Below, one piece after another: positions 26,127 through 34,597 of a DNA stretch of 36,584 nt (position 1 is the stretch's first letter; each line of letters opens with the position of its first letter). The notes beneath the pieces were generated by a model that did not search any database, was not told the DNA's origin, and saw only the letters and a program-made list of their open reading frames with translations. Origin of the DNA: Candidatus Scatosoma pullistercoris (lineage in GTDB: Bacteria; Bacillota; Clostridia; Christensenellales; Borkfalkiaceae); NCBI GenBank assembly GCA_018714725.1, contig DVMZ01000053.1:1-36584 (forward strand). Direction: 5' to 3'. The position numbers and the translations under genes are program-made.

Positions 26127-27380
26127 ATGGAACGAGTACTCACTTCCGACCAGGAAAAAGCGAAGAATTTAATAGCCGAATGGTTTCTCAATTCCGATAA
26201 CCGCATGTTCGTCCTGTCGGGATACGCGGGAACAGGCAAGACGTTTCTGATCGATTATATCGTGCGGGAAGTGCTGCACCTGAAAGCGGGGACGGAGGCG
26301 GTGTTCGTGACGCCGACGGGTAAAGCCGCTACGGTGCTCATCCGCAACGGCACGGTGGCGGGAACGGTTCACAGCCTCATCTATATGCGGAATGAGGACG
26401 ATTTTGACGTGGATGAAAACGGGGAGATTGTCGAACGGGAAATCCTCTCGTTTACCAAGCGGGAAAAAATCGATGAGAAAATCCGGCTGATCGTCATAGA
26501 CGAAGCGTCCATGATCGCCGAGGACGTCCTGCGCGATCTGCTGAGCTTTGACGTCAAATGCCTTTTTTCCGGAGACGGAGCCCAGCTCCCGCCCGTGGGC
26601 AGCTCCTGCGGACTGATGGACCGGCCCGATTATCAGCTGACGGAAATCGTGAGACAGGAAGCCGATAATCCCATTATCCGGCTTGCCACCATGGCGCGGG
26701 AAGGAAAAACAATTCCCTACGGCAACTATGGGGATAAAGTCAGCGTCATCGGCAGAAATTATCTCTCCGAATCCCAGCGCCGCCGAATCTTTCTCAAAGC
26801 CGATCAGATTATCTGCGGCCGAAACCGGACGCGCGCGGCGCTCAATGCGGAAATCCGGCGTTACAAGGGAATTTCGCCCGATAAACTGCTGCCCCTGGAA
26901 GGCGAGAAACTCATCTGCACCCTCAACGACTGGGAAAAACCGCTGGACAAAGAGGGCAATTTCCACCTCGTCAACGGAATCATCGGGACGGCTTCGGAAA
27001 TCCGGACAGATTCGGATTTTCTCGCCACTATGTATTTCACGGCGGATTTTGCGGACGAAGGCGTGCGCGTACCCTTCGATACGGGAATTTTCACCGAAGG
27101 GCGCTATGCCTACGGCTACGGCGACCGTGCGGTGACGCTGGTGGACGGCTCCGTCGTCCACGAGGACGATTTTGAGCGGCTTCGGCTGCTGAAAGCCGTT
27201 TCCGAAGAACCGATCTGCCGCTTTGAATTTGCCTATGCTGTTACCTGTCACAAAGCGCAGGGTTCCGAATTCGGATTCGTCGTCGTGTTCGACGAATCCC
27301 GCGTGTTCGGAGAGGACCGGAATCGCTGGCTGTATACCGCAATCACCCGCGCCCGGGAAAAATTGCTCATCATCCGCTGA
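26127..27380 (+). CDS. RecD-like ATP-dependent DNA helicase
   Basis: A 417-residue superfamily 1 helicase of the RecD/Dda group. It has the Q-motif-like LTSDQEKA, Walker A GYAGTGKTFLI, motif Ia TPTGKAA, Walker B LIVIDEASMI, motif III FSGDGAQLPPVG, motif V-type AVTCHKAQGSEF and motif VI TAITRAREKLLII. It is shorter than RecD2 and lacks its N-terminal extension, so it is closer to the compact phage Dda-like forms. I choose ATG 26127 since the Q motif starts five residues later; an ATG at 26106 lies upstream of the predicted transcription start. No ribosome-binding site precedes 26127. Role in replication or repair is inferred from the family. Confidence 0.9.
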   Translation: MERVLTSDQEKAKNLIAEWFLNSDNRMFVLSGYAGTGKTFLIDYIVREVLHLKAGTEAVFVTPTGKAATVLIRNGTVAGTVHSLIYMRNEDDFDVDENGEIVEREILSFTKREKIDEKIRLIVIDEASMIAEDVLRDLLSFDVKCLFSGDGAQLPPVGSSCGLMDRPDYQLTEIVRQEADNPIIRLATMAREGKTIPYGNYGDKVSVIGRNYLSESQRRRIFLKADQIICGRNRTRAALNAEIRRYKGISPDKLLPLEGEKLICTLNDWEKPLDKEGNFHLVNGIIGTASEIRTDSDFLATMYFTADFADEGVRVPFDTGIFTEGRYAYGYGDRAVTLVDGSVVHEDDFERLRLLKAVSEEPICRFEFAYAVTCHKAQGSEFGFVVVFDESRVFGEDRNRWLYTAITRAREKLLIIR

Positions 27381-27477
27381 GTGCATTTGTTTTTCCGGTC
27401 TGCTCCGGTTTTCGTCTGCCTTTTTAATTCCTATCAATTTAGTATGAAATTATAGCGAATCGAGGGGGTGAAATCTG

Positions 27478-27506
27478 TTTACAAACGGGGCGCGGTGTGG
27501 TATAAT
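27478..27506 (+). promoter_or_regulatory. Sigma-A promoter of nadA
   Basis: TTTACA (27478-27483), 17-nt spacer, TATAAT (27501-27506), about 55 nt upstream of the nadA ATG. Confidence 0.85.
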
Positions 27507-27564
27507 AGTACAGCCGACCGGGAAGAGCGGGCGGCGGGAAATTTTACGAGGAAGAGAAAAGACG

Positions 27565-28476
27565 ATGACAATCCGTGAGATGCAGGAAGAGATCCTGCGC
27601 ATGAAAGAAGAAAAAGACCTGTGCATTCTCGCGCATACATACCAGTCCCGGGAAGTGACGGAGATTGCGGATTATGTCGGAGATTCTTTTCAGCTTAGCC
27701 TGAAAGCGAGAACGGCGCCGCAGAGTTCGATTCTGATGTGCGGGGTGCGTTTTATGGCGGAAACGGTGAAAATTCTGTCTCCGGAAAAGGCGGTGTACCT
27801 CTCTTCCCCGCAGGCGGGCTGTCCCATGGCGGAACAGCTTACCCCGGAGCAGGTATGCGCCGAGAAAGAAAAATATCCCGGCTGCATGACGGTGGCGTAT
27901 GTGAATACGACGGCGGAGCTGAAAGCGGTGGCGGACGTCTGCGTGACCTCCTCGTCGGCGGCGGAAATCGTGAAGAAACTGCCCGCGAAGGACATCCTGT
28001 TCATTCCCGACGTCAATCTGGGCGCCTATGTGCAGGCGTGCTGTCCGGAAAAGAAACTGCATTTTCTCTTCGGCGGCTGTCCCGTGCATTCTTCCCTGAC
28101 GTTAAGGGACGCAAAACGCGCGAAAGCGGAGCATCCGGCGGCGAAACTTCTGGTACATCCCGAATGCCGGCCGGAGGTGGTCGCTTATGCGGATTATGTC
28201 GGCTCGACGGCGGGGATCATAGAGTATGTCGCCCGCTCGCCGAAGAGCGAATTCATCATCGGCACGGAAAATTCCGTGGCGGAGTACCTCGGGTTTGAAT
28301 ATCCGGAGAAAAAATTCTATCCGCTGTCGAAAGGGCTGATCTGCGCCGACATGAAGGCGACGACGCTCCCCGACGTGTACAGAATTCTCAAAGAGGGAGC
28401 CGAGCCGCTGGAAATGAACCCGGAGCTGCTGCAAAAGGCCCGGGGATGTATCGACCGGATGCTGGCGCTCGGCTGA
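27565..28476 (+). CDS. nadA: Quinolinate synthase
   Basis: NadA condenses iminoaspartate with dihydroxyacetone phosphate to quinolinate for NAD synthesis, using a 4Fe-4S cluster. The 303-residue product has the three cluster cysteines in their family contexts: MCGVRFMAETVKIL (Cys59), LVHPECRPEV and LICADMKATTL. It also has LAHTYQSREV, YVNTTAELKA, CVTSSSAAEIV, FIPDVNLG and GTENSV. Length is typical of the compact form. Start ATG 27565 has GAGGAAGAG upstream. Usual partners nadB and nadC are not adjacent, so iminoaspartate must come from a gene elsewhere. Downstream lies a Fe-S assembly pair (sufC, sufB), a fitting neighbour for a cluster enzyme. Confidence 0.96.
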   Translation: MTIREMQEEILRMKEEKDLCILAHTYQSREVTEIADYVGDSFQLSLKARTAPQSSILMCGVRFMAETVKILSPEKAVYLSSPQAGCPMAEQLTPEQVCAEKEKYPGCMTVAYVNTTAELKAVADVCVTSSSAAEIVKKLPAKDILFIPDVNLGAYVQACCPEKKLHFLFGGCPVHSSLTLRDAKRAKAEHPAAKLLVHPECRPEVVAYADYVGSTAGIIEYVARSPKSEFIIGTENSVAEYLGFEYPEKKFYPLSKGLICADMKATTLPDVYRILKEGAEPLEMNPELLQKARGCIDRMLALG

Positions 28477-28633
28477 GAAAAAGCGGACGGGGCGGCCTGC
28501 CCGGTGCGTCCGCCGGATGAAAAAAATCATTACAAATTTCAAATTTATCAGATACGGACAAGCGGCGGAAATTTTCGGGAGAAAAAGGCGGAAACGCCGG
28601 AGCCGCGGCGTCCGGATAATTACGGAGTCAATT

Positions 28634-29353
28634 ATGCTGGAACTTGAAAATATCACCTATCGGGTCAAAGACGATCAGGGCGAAAGGACGATTCTGAACG
28701 GCGTGAACCTGTCTATGAACGAGCGCTTTGTGGCGTTCACGGGGCCGAACGGCGGGGGAAAATCCACGCTTGCGAAAGTGATCGCGGGGATCATCCGCCC
28801 CACGGAGGGCAGGATTCTCTGGGACGGCGAGGACATCACGGAGATGTCGGTCACCGAGCGGGCGAAGCGGGGCATTTCCTATGCCTTTCAGCAGCCCGTG
28901 CGGTTCAAGGGTCTGACCGTGCGCGATCTCATTTCGCTGGCGGCCGGGAAAAACGCGGGGGTATCCGACGTCTGCGCCTATCTTTCGGAGGTGGGGCTCT
29001 GCGCCCGGGACTATATCGATCGGGAAGTGAACGCATCCCTGTCCGGGGGAGAGCTCAAACGGATTGAGATTGCCACCATTCTCGCGCGGGGAACGAAACT
29101 GTCCGTGTTCGACGAACCGGAGGCGGGAATCGATCTCTGGAGCTTCGGAAATCTCATCAATGTCTTTGAAAAAATGTATGCGAAAACGCAGGGCAATATC
29201 CTCATTATTTCCCATCAGGAACGCATTCTGAACATTGCCGACCGGATCGTGGTCATTTCGGGCGGCTCGGTGGAGAAATCGGGGACGAAAGAGGAAATTC
29301 TGCCCGGATTGCTCGGCGGAGATACCTGCCGGGTGCTGACGGAAAAGCTGTAA
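28634..29353 (+). CDS. sufC: Fe-S cluster assembly ATPase SufC
   Basis: The ABC-type ATPase of the SUF iron-sulfur assembly machinery. The 239-residue product starts MLELENITYRVKDDQGERT at ATG 28634 (CGGAG upstream) and has Walker A TGPNGGGKSTLAK, the signature LSGGELKRIEIA, Walker B LSVFDEPEAGIDLW and the switch histidine in IISHQERIL. An open frame beginning at 28517 would add a non-conserved basic extension and is not used. It is followed 11 nt later by a short SufB-type scaffold. No sufS, sufU or sufD is present, so this is a two-gene minimal SUF (SMS-like) arrangement. Confidence 0.94.
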   Translation: MLELENITYRVKDDQGERTILNGVNLSMNERFVAFTGPNGGGKSTLAKVIAGIIRPTEGRILWDGEDITEMSVTERAKRGISYAFQQPVRFKGLTVRDLISLAAGKNAGVSDVCAYLSEVGLCARDYIDREVNASLSGGELKRIEIATILARGTKLSVFDEPEAGIDLWSFGNLINVFEKMYAKTQGNILIISHQERILNIADRIVVISGGSVEKSGTKEEILPGLLGGDTCRVLTEKL

Positions 29354-29364
29354 AGGAGGGCACC

Positions 29365-30291
29365 ATGGACGCAATCGAGAAAGATTTGCTCTTGAAAATA
29401 GCCGATTTGCACGGTGTGCCGGAAGGCGCTTACAACATCCGTGAAAACGGGGAATCCGCCGGCAGAAGTTCGACGGCGAACATAGAAATTCTGTCCCGCA
29501 AGGACGGAAAGGCGGGCATAGACGTATTTATCCGGCCGGGCACGAAAAACGAAAGCGTGCACATTCCCGTCATTTTGAGCAAGGCGGGCTGGCAGGAGAT
29601 GGTGTACAATGATTTTTATATCGGAGACGGAGCGGACGTGCTGATCGTCGCGGGCTGCGGGATTCATAACTGCGGCGGGGTCGATCTCACTTCCCGTCAC
29701 GACGGAATTCACACGTTTTACCTGGGCCGCAACGCGCGGGTGAAATATGTGGAAAAACATTACGGCGAGGGGGACGGGAACGGTGAAAACGTCATGAATC
29801 CCACGACGGTGGCGCACCTTGCGGAAGGCGCGCACATGGAAATGGAAACCACGCAGATCAAGGGGATCGATTCCACCAACCGGGTGACCAGAGCCGACCT
29901 CAAAGAGGGGGCGGAACTCATTATCCGGGAAAAGATTTATACGCACGGCAAACAGAAGGCCGACACCGATTTTATGGTGGATATGAACGGCGCGGGGGCG
30001 AGTGCGGACGTGATTTCCCGTTCGGTTGCGGCGGGAAATTCCCGCCAGCATTTCGTCTCGACGATGAACGGAAACGCGCCCTGCCACGGCCACACCGAAT
30101 GCGACGCCATCATTATGGACAAGGCTTCGGTCACGGCGGCGCCCTGTCTTTCCGCCAATGACATCGACGCGGAACTCATTCATGAAGCGGCCATCGGAAA
30201 GATCGCGGGCGAACAGCTGATCAAGCTGATGACGCTGGGGCTCACCGAAAAGGAAGCCGAGGAACAGATCATCAAAGGCTTCCTGCACTGA
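29365..30291 (+). CDS. sufB: SufB/SufD-family Fe-S assembly scaffold (minimal, SmsB-like)
   Basis: A 308-residue SufBD-family protein, much shorter than standard SufB (about 470), lacking its long N-terminal region. The core beta-helix and conserved C-terminus are present: FYLGRNARVKYVEKHYGEG, HMEMETTQIKGIDST, HGHTECDAIIMD (cysteine at the position typical of SufB scaffolds), LIHEAAIGKIAGEQLIKLMTLGLTEKEAEEQ. A single SufC-SufB pair without SufD or SufS matches the minimal SUF (SMS) machinery described for anaerobes. It starts 11 nt after sufC with AAAGGAGG upstream, so translation is tightly linked. It probably matures clusters for enzymes such as the neighbouring NadA and PurF. Confidence 0.9.
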   Translation: MDAIEKDLLLKIADLHGVPEGAYNIRENGESAGRSSTANIEILSRKDGKAGIDVFIRPGTKNESVHIPVILSKAGWQEMVYNDFYIGDGADVLIVAGCGIHNCGGVDLTSRHDGIHTFYLGRNARVKYVEKHYGEGDGNGENVMNPTTVAHLAEGAHMEMETTQIKGIDSTNRVTRADLKEGAELIIREKIYTHGKQKADTDFMVDMNGAGASADVISRSVAAGNSRQHFVSTMNGNAPCHGHTECDAIIMDKASVTAAPCLSANDIDAELIHEAAIGKIAGEQLIKLMTLGLTEKEAEEQIIKGFLH

Positions 30292-30477
30292 GCGGAAGGC
30301 GCTTCATTTCTCTTTCCCCGGCGGAGGAATCCGTAAGGCGGGGTGGAGGAAAAAGGCGCCGGCAGGGATTTGACGACGGAAAGGGCGAACGGCCGGAAAG
30401 GGCCGGATTGCTTTGAAAAATGAAAAAAGGATAACCAAAAAATAACGAAAACAGAAATAAAAGAAGGAGATAAAACC

Positions 30478-31851
30478 ATGAGCGAACTGGCCTATAAGCG
30501 CACCAATGTCTATGAAAAAGCGGATGCGGAGACGATGCAGGCGATTTTTGAGTATGCGGAAGGGTACCGGAAATTCATCGACGGCGGCAAGACGGAGCGC
30601 GAAGCGTGCGCTTTCGTGGAGAAAGCGGCGAAGAAACAGGGATATAAACCCTTTTCGTTTGACAGGAAGCTGAAACCGGGGGACAAAGTGTATTACAACA
30701 ACCGCGGCAAGAATATCTATCTTCTGCGGGTGGGCACGGGCAATGTCGCCGAAGAGGGAATCCGGATCATCGCGGCGCACATCGACAGCCCGCGCGTCGA
30801 TCTCAAACAGGTGCCCCTGTACGAATCGGACGGCGTCGCGCTGGCCAAAACTCATTATTACGGCGGGATCCGCAAGTATCAGTGGGCGGCCATTCCCCTT
30901 GCCCTGCACGGCGCGGTCGTGCGCAGAGACGGAAGCGTGCTGGAAGTGGCGATCGGTGAAGAGGAGAAGGATCCCGTGTTCTACATAAGCGACCTTCTTC
31001 CCCACCTCGCGGCGAAGCAGAACGCCAAACCGCTGGGCGAAGGCCTGGCCGGCGAGGACCTCAACATCTGGCTGGGCAATATCCCGTATACGGCTGCGGC
31101 GGACGAAAAAGACCGGACGGTGAAGGAGAATCTCCTCCGGATTCTGCATGAAAAATACGGGCTCTGCGAAGAGGATTTTCTCAGCGCCGAACTCTCGCTG
31201 GTACCCGCTTTCAAAGCGCGTGACATCGGCTTTGACCGCGGCCTGATGGCGGCGTACGGGCATGACGACCGCGTTTGCGCCTATCCCGCCTACACCGCTC
31301 TGTTCGACGAGGCGTCGGAAAAAACCGTCATGGTGGTGCTGGCGGATAAAGAGGAAATCGGCAGCGAAGGCTCCACGGGTATGCAGTGCGCGGTATTTTC
31401 CGATCTCATCGACGCCGTCGCGGCGTCCTTCGGGGTCAATCCCGCCAAAGTGCGGGCGAATTCCCGTTGCCTTTCCGCCGACGTCAATGCGGGATATGAT
31501 CCCAATTTCAAGGACGTGTGCGAACCGCTGAACTCCACTTACCTTTCCTGCGGCGCGGGAATTACCAAATTCACGGGGTCGCGCGGGAAGGGGGGCTCCA
31601 ATGACGCTTCCGCGGAATTCATGGGCGAAATCCGGAAAATCTTTTCGGAAAACGGCGTGATCTGGCAGACGGGCGAACTCGGAAAAGTGGACGTCGGGGG
31701 CGGCGGCACGGTGGCGAAATTCATCGCGAAGATGAACATCGATACGGTGGACATCGGCGTGCCCGTCATCTCCATGCACTCGCCGTATGAGGTCATCTCC
31801 AAAGCCGACCTCTACGAACTGTATCTGGCCGTCCGCGCGTTTGTCAAATAA
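30478..31851 (+). CDS. M18-family aminopeptidase
   Basis: A 457-residue zinc aminopeptidase of family M18 (aspartyl-aminopeptidase-like, clostridial subfamily), which removes N-terminal residues from peptides in the cytosol. Metal and catalytic motifs are visible: AAHIDSPRVDLK, YGHDDRVCAYPAY, ADKEEIGSEGSTGMQ and SMHSPYEVISKADLYELY. Length is full. Start ATG 30478 has AAGGAGAT upstream. The 186 nt before it contain no clear promoter. It converges with a second M18 enzyme of a different subfamily downstream, and the two share a bidirectional terminator. Confidence 0.95.
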   Translation: MSELAYKRTNVYEKADAETMQAIFEYAEGYRKFIDGGKTEREACAFVEKAAKKQGYKPFSFDRKLKPGDKVYYNNRGKNIYLLRVGTGNVAEEGIRIIAAHIDSPRVDLKQVPLYESDGVALAKTHYYGGIRKYQWAAIPLALHGAVVRRDGSVLEVAIGEEEKDPVFYISDLLPHLAAKQNAKPLGEGLAGEDLNIWLGNIPYTAAADEKDRTVKENLLRILHEKYGLCEEDFLSAELSLVPAFKARDIGFDRGLMAAYGHDDRVCAYPAYTALFDEASEKTVMVVLADKEEIGSEGSTGMQCAVFSDLIDAVAASFGVNPAKVRANSRCLSADVNAGYDPNFKDVCEPLNSTYLSCGAGITKFTGSRGKGGSNDASAEFMGEIRKIFSENGVIWQTGELGKVDVGGGGTVAKFIAKMNIDTVDIGVPVISMHSPYEVISKADLYELYLAVRAFVK

Positions 31852-31867
31852 GCGGACGAGACAGGTC

Positions 31868-32040
31868 GGCGCGGCGATAAAACGGCGCGGCGATAAAACG
31901 GCAATCCCCAAAAGAGATAAAAAGAAAAGCCCATCGCTCGATGGGCTTTTTCCGTTGCGTAAAAAATTGTGAATCCTGTGAAACTAAGCGCAGAGCGCAA
32001 CGGCTTACAATAAAACGTGAACGGCTTACGATAAAACATG
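31868..32040. repeat. Short tandem repeats between the two M18 genes
   Basis: GGCGCGGCGATAAAAC occurs twice in tandem (31868-31883, 31884-31899). A 21-bp unit (AACGGCTTACRATAAAACRT plus G) occurs twice in tandem (31999-32019, 32020-32040). Both units share a CGATAAAAC-like core. The terminator lies between them. No gene is supported in 31852-32244. Confidence 0.7.
31925..31951. terminator. Bidirectional terminator between convergent M18 genes
   Basis: AAAAGCCCATCG (31925-31936) pairs with CGATGGGCTTTT (31939-31950). Plus strand: TTTTT follows. Minus strand: TTTTCTTTTT follows. It serves the upstream M18 gene and may end transcripts from the opposing gene. Confidence 0.85.
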
Positions 32041-32244
32041 GCGGCCTGAAACAGACGCTTCCCGTCGCCGCAGCCGAAAAGGAACTGACGGCAGGCGGCC
32101 CGGAAAGGTCACAGGGGAAAGATCGCAGGGGAAAGGCGGACGGAAGAGGCCCTTGAAAAATATTGGTTCTGAAAAGAGATCGCCGGGAAAAGAGCGCCGC
32201 AAACGGCGGGCGAACCGCGGATTTCCGGAAGCCGTACGCGGGTT

Positions 32245-33519
32245 TTATTTCAGTTCGATTCCCTCTTCCGTGAAGAGGATGTCGGAGGAGTAGTAGGCGG
32301 TCAGTCCGCCGATGAGTTCGTCGTAGTCCGCCTTGGCAAAGCATTCGCAGGCGGAGTGCATGGCGAGCTGTGCAAGACCCAGGTCTGCGCTGAGCACGCC
32401 GACGTGCCCGGAAGAGATCGCGCCGAGCGTTCCGCCGCTGGGCATATCCGAGCGGTTGAAGAAGGTCTGATATTTTACGCCCGCGCGGTCGAAGAGCGCT
32501 TTGACGACGGCGGAGGACATCGCGTCCGTCGTGTAGGCCTTGTCCGCGTGGGCCTTGATGACCACGCCCCCGCCGGGCAGAGTCCGGTTGGTGGGATCGC
32601 ATTTTTCGGGGTGATTGGGGTGCATGGCGTGCGCGTTGTCCAGGGAGATGAGGAAAGAGGCCGCCAGTGCCTTGTAATATTCGTTGTCGTCGAATTTGAG
32701 CGCATACGCAATCCGGCGGAGGACGTTTTCGAGAAAATCACCGCCGGCACCCTGCATGGTCCGGCTGCCCACTTCTTCGTTGTCCAGGCACGCCGCGACG
32801 CAGATTCCGCCGCTTTCGCCGTGGGAGGTCAGCGCTTCCAGCGAAGCGCAGACGCTGGTTAAGTTGTCAATTCTCGGCGAAGCGAGAAATTCCCCGTTGA
32901 TACCGAAGGAATAGGGCGCTTCCGCATTGACGAGATAGAGATCGTAAGCGAGGATTTCCTTGTCGGAAAGCAGGGCGGGGAAATCGGGCGCGCCTTCGGG
33001 GCTGAGCGACAGCAAGGGCTGCAGATCGGTTTGCGCGTTGACGGAAAATCCGTCGTTGACCCCTCTGTTCATGTGCACGGCGAGGGAGGGGACGGTGACG
33101 AAGAAATCGCTTTCCGCCGTTTCGCTGCGGATGACGCCGTCTTCGCGGACGACCAGCCTTCCCGCGATTTTCAGCGGCCGGTCGAAGAAACTGTACCAGA
33201 TCCCCCCGCCGTATTTTTCGGCGTTGAGCCGCGCATACGGCCCGTTCATCGTCACGGCGTTTTCTTTGAGTTTGAGTGCGGGAGAATCGGTGTGCGAAGC
33301 GACGATCCGGAAAGCGAACTGATCGAGCGCGCCCACCGTGAACGCGACGATCGCGCTTCCGTTTCTCACGACGAAATATTTTCCGCCTTCCGAAATCGTC
33401 CAGTCGTCCGTTTCGTTCAGGCGGACAAAGCCGTTTTTCAAGAGCAGTTCCTCCGCGTTTTCCGCCGCGTGATAGGCGGTGTAAGAAGTGGCCAGAAATT
33501 GGGTGAGTCTGTCAGACAT
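32245..33519 (-). CDS. M18-family aminopeptidase (ApeB-like)
   Basis: A 424-residue M18 aminopeptidase of the shorter aspartyl-aminopeptidase subfamily. It has VASHTDSPALKLKEN, LASPRIDNLTSVCASLEAL, LDNEEVGSRTMQGAGG, a histidine-rich loop (DNAHAMHPNHPEKCDPTN) and GGTLGAISSGHVGVLSADLGLAQLAMHSACE, matching the zinc ligands of the family. I start at ATG 33519 (MSDRLTQFLATSYTAYHAAE); the open frame extends upstream to 33654 but runs through the promoter at 33554-33583. It converges with the other M18 gene. Confidence 0.95.
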   Translation of the reverse strand: MSDRLTQFLATSYTAYHAAENAEELLLKNGFVRLNETDDWTISEGGKYFVVRNGSAIVAFTVGALDQFAFRIVASHTDSPALKLKENAVTMNGPYARLNAEKYGGGIWYSFFDRPLKIAGRLVVREDGVIRSETAESDFFVTVPSLAVHMNRGVNDGFSVNAQTDLQPLLSLSPEGAPDFPALLSDKEILAYDLYLVNAEAPYSFGINGEFLASPRIDNLTSVCASLEALTSHGESGGICVAACLDNEEVGSRTMQGAGGDFLENVLRRIAYALKFDDNEYYKALAASFLISLDNAHAMHPNHPEKCDPTNRTLPGGGVVIKAHADKAYTTDAMSSAVVKALFDRAGVKYQTFFNRSDMPSGGTLGAISSGHVGVLSADLGLAQLAMHSACECFAKADYDELIGGLTAYYSSDILFTEEGIELK

Positions 33520-33553
33520 GATAAAAACCCCGTTCCTTTTTTGTTTTTCTATT

Positions 33554-33583
33554 ATTGTAACACATCGGCGCGCGGGTTGACAA
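33554..33583 (-). promoter_or_regulatory. Promoter of the ApeB-like gene
   Basis: Minus strand TTGTCA (plus 33578-33583), 18-nt spacer, TACAAT (plus 33554-33559), about 35 nt upstream of the ATG. Confidence 0.75.
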
Positions 33584-33610
33584 CTCTTTCGGAAGAAATA
33601 TTTGCTCATC

Positions 33611-33660
33611 TTTTCACAAAACTTGTGTTTTGTTTTCACAAAGGTGTAGTACACTATATT
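33611..33660 (+). promoter_or_regulatory. Candidate operator/promoter region ahead of marR
   Basis: Two palindromes, CACAAaacTTGTG (33615-33627) and GTGTAGTACAC (33644-33654), and two direct copies of TTTTCACAAA (33611-33620, 33633-33642) lie together. TTTTCA (33633-33638), a 16-nt spacer and TATATT (33655-33660) could form a weak promoter toward marR. MarR proteins bind palindromes of this size in their own promoters. marR begins 355 nt further on, so the leader would be long; 33661-34015 holds no gene I can support. Confidence 0.4.
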
Positions 33661-34015
33661 AAAGATAAACTACCGGACTGTCGCCCGCCGCCGGAAACGG
33701 CCGTCGGATTTTTGCGGGCCGGGCGGAGCGGGATTTTGGAGGGGACAGAGAAAGCGCCCGATTACGGGGAGCGGATCAATGTGCAGAGACGACAGGGGCG
33801 GGACGTATGAGCGCGGGAGGCGTATGAAAAGACGCGGAAATTCCCATACTTTTGCCGGACGGTTTCCGGCCCGGGGACAAGGCGGGAACTGCGTCAAAAG
33901 ATTCTGTTGAAAAGCGTCAAAAGACGGTTTTCCGGGCGTTTCCGGGACTGTGTTTTTTGAGGGCTTTGCGTTTCCATAATGTTTTCAAAAAAATTCAAGT
34001 AAGGAGTGCGGTATA

Positions 34016-34501
34016 ATGGAAGAAAACAGAGAGATTGCCGAAAAAGTGCGGCAGAACGACGAAGAGAGGAATGAAGCGTACCTCGGCAAGATTTTTACCA
34101 TGCTGAAAAAGATGGAAGGAGTGGCGCTGACCAAAGCGAGGTCGCATTTCAACAATTCCGAGATGCGGCTTCTGGGGGAGATTCTTCTCGCCGATTACAG
34201 CGGCAAGAGGATTATTTCCACGCAGCTTGCGACGAGGCTGGGCATCACCCGTTCCGCCGTTTCGCAGATGGTGAACAAGCTGGAATCGCAGGGGATAGTC
34301 AAGAGAGTTCCCGACGATGTGGACAGAAAAATCGCCTATATCGAACTGTCCGACAAGGCTCTTGCATATTATAGCGAGGAAAAGAAGAGCTGTTGCGAGT
34401 TCGTCGGAAAAATAGCCGAGAACATGGGCGAAGAAAAACTTGATCAGCTGATGCAGCTGAGCGATCTGTTCATCGAGACTGTGGAGAATCTGAAAAAGTG
34501 A
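34016..34501 (+). CDS. MarR-family transcriptional regulator
   Basis: A 161-residue winged-helix repressor. It has an N-terminal dimerisation helix, NNSEMRLLGEILLADYSGKRIISTQLATRLGITRSAVSQMVNKLESQGIV as the helix-turn-helix region (two blocks: NNSEMRLLGEILLA, then QLATRLGITRSAVSQMVNKL), and the wing VKRVPDDVDRKIAYIELSD. Start ATG 34016 has AAGGAG at 9-nt spacing. It lies 96 nt upstream of an ABC transporter gene and probably controls it, the common MarR arrangement for drug or peptide efflux. The ligand is unknown. Confidence 0.93.
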   Translation: MEENREIAEKVRQNDEERNEAYLGKIFTMLKKMEGVALTKARSHFNNSEMRLLGEILLADYSGKRIISTQLATRLGITRSAVSQMVNKLESQGIVKRVPDDVDRKIAYIELSDKALAYYSEEKKSCCEFVGKIAENMGEEKLDQLMQLSDLFIETVENLKK

Positions 34502-34597
34502 AACAGCCGCCCCGCACGAGGCGGTTGCGGACGGTTGCAGCCGGGAGTGCAGCCGTAAAATTGCGGCTCGCGGACGGGATTTCCGGGAGGTTTTGTT

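Noticed and set aside
33779-33910. 43-codon frame between the M18 and marR genes
   Set aside because: No ribosome-binding site, and Arg/Gly-rich composition typical of random frames here.
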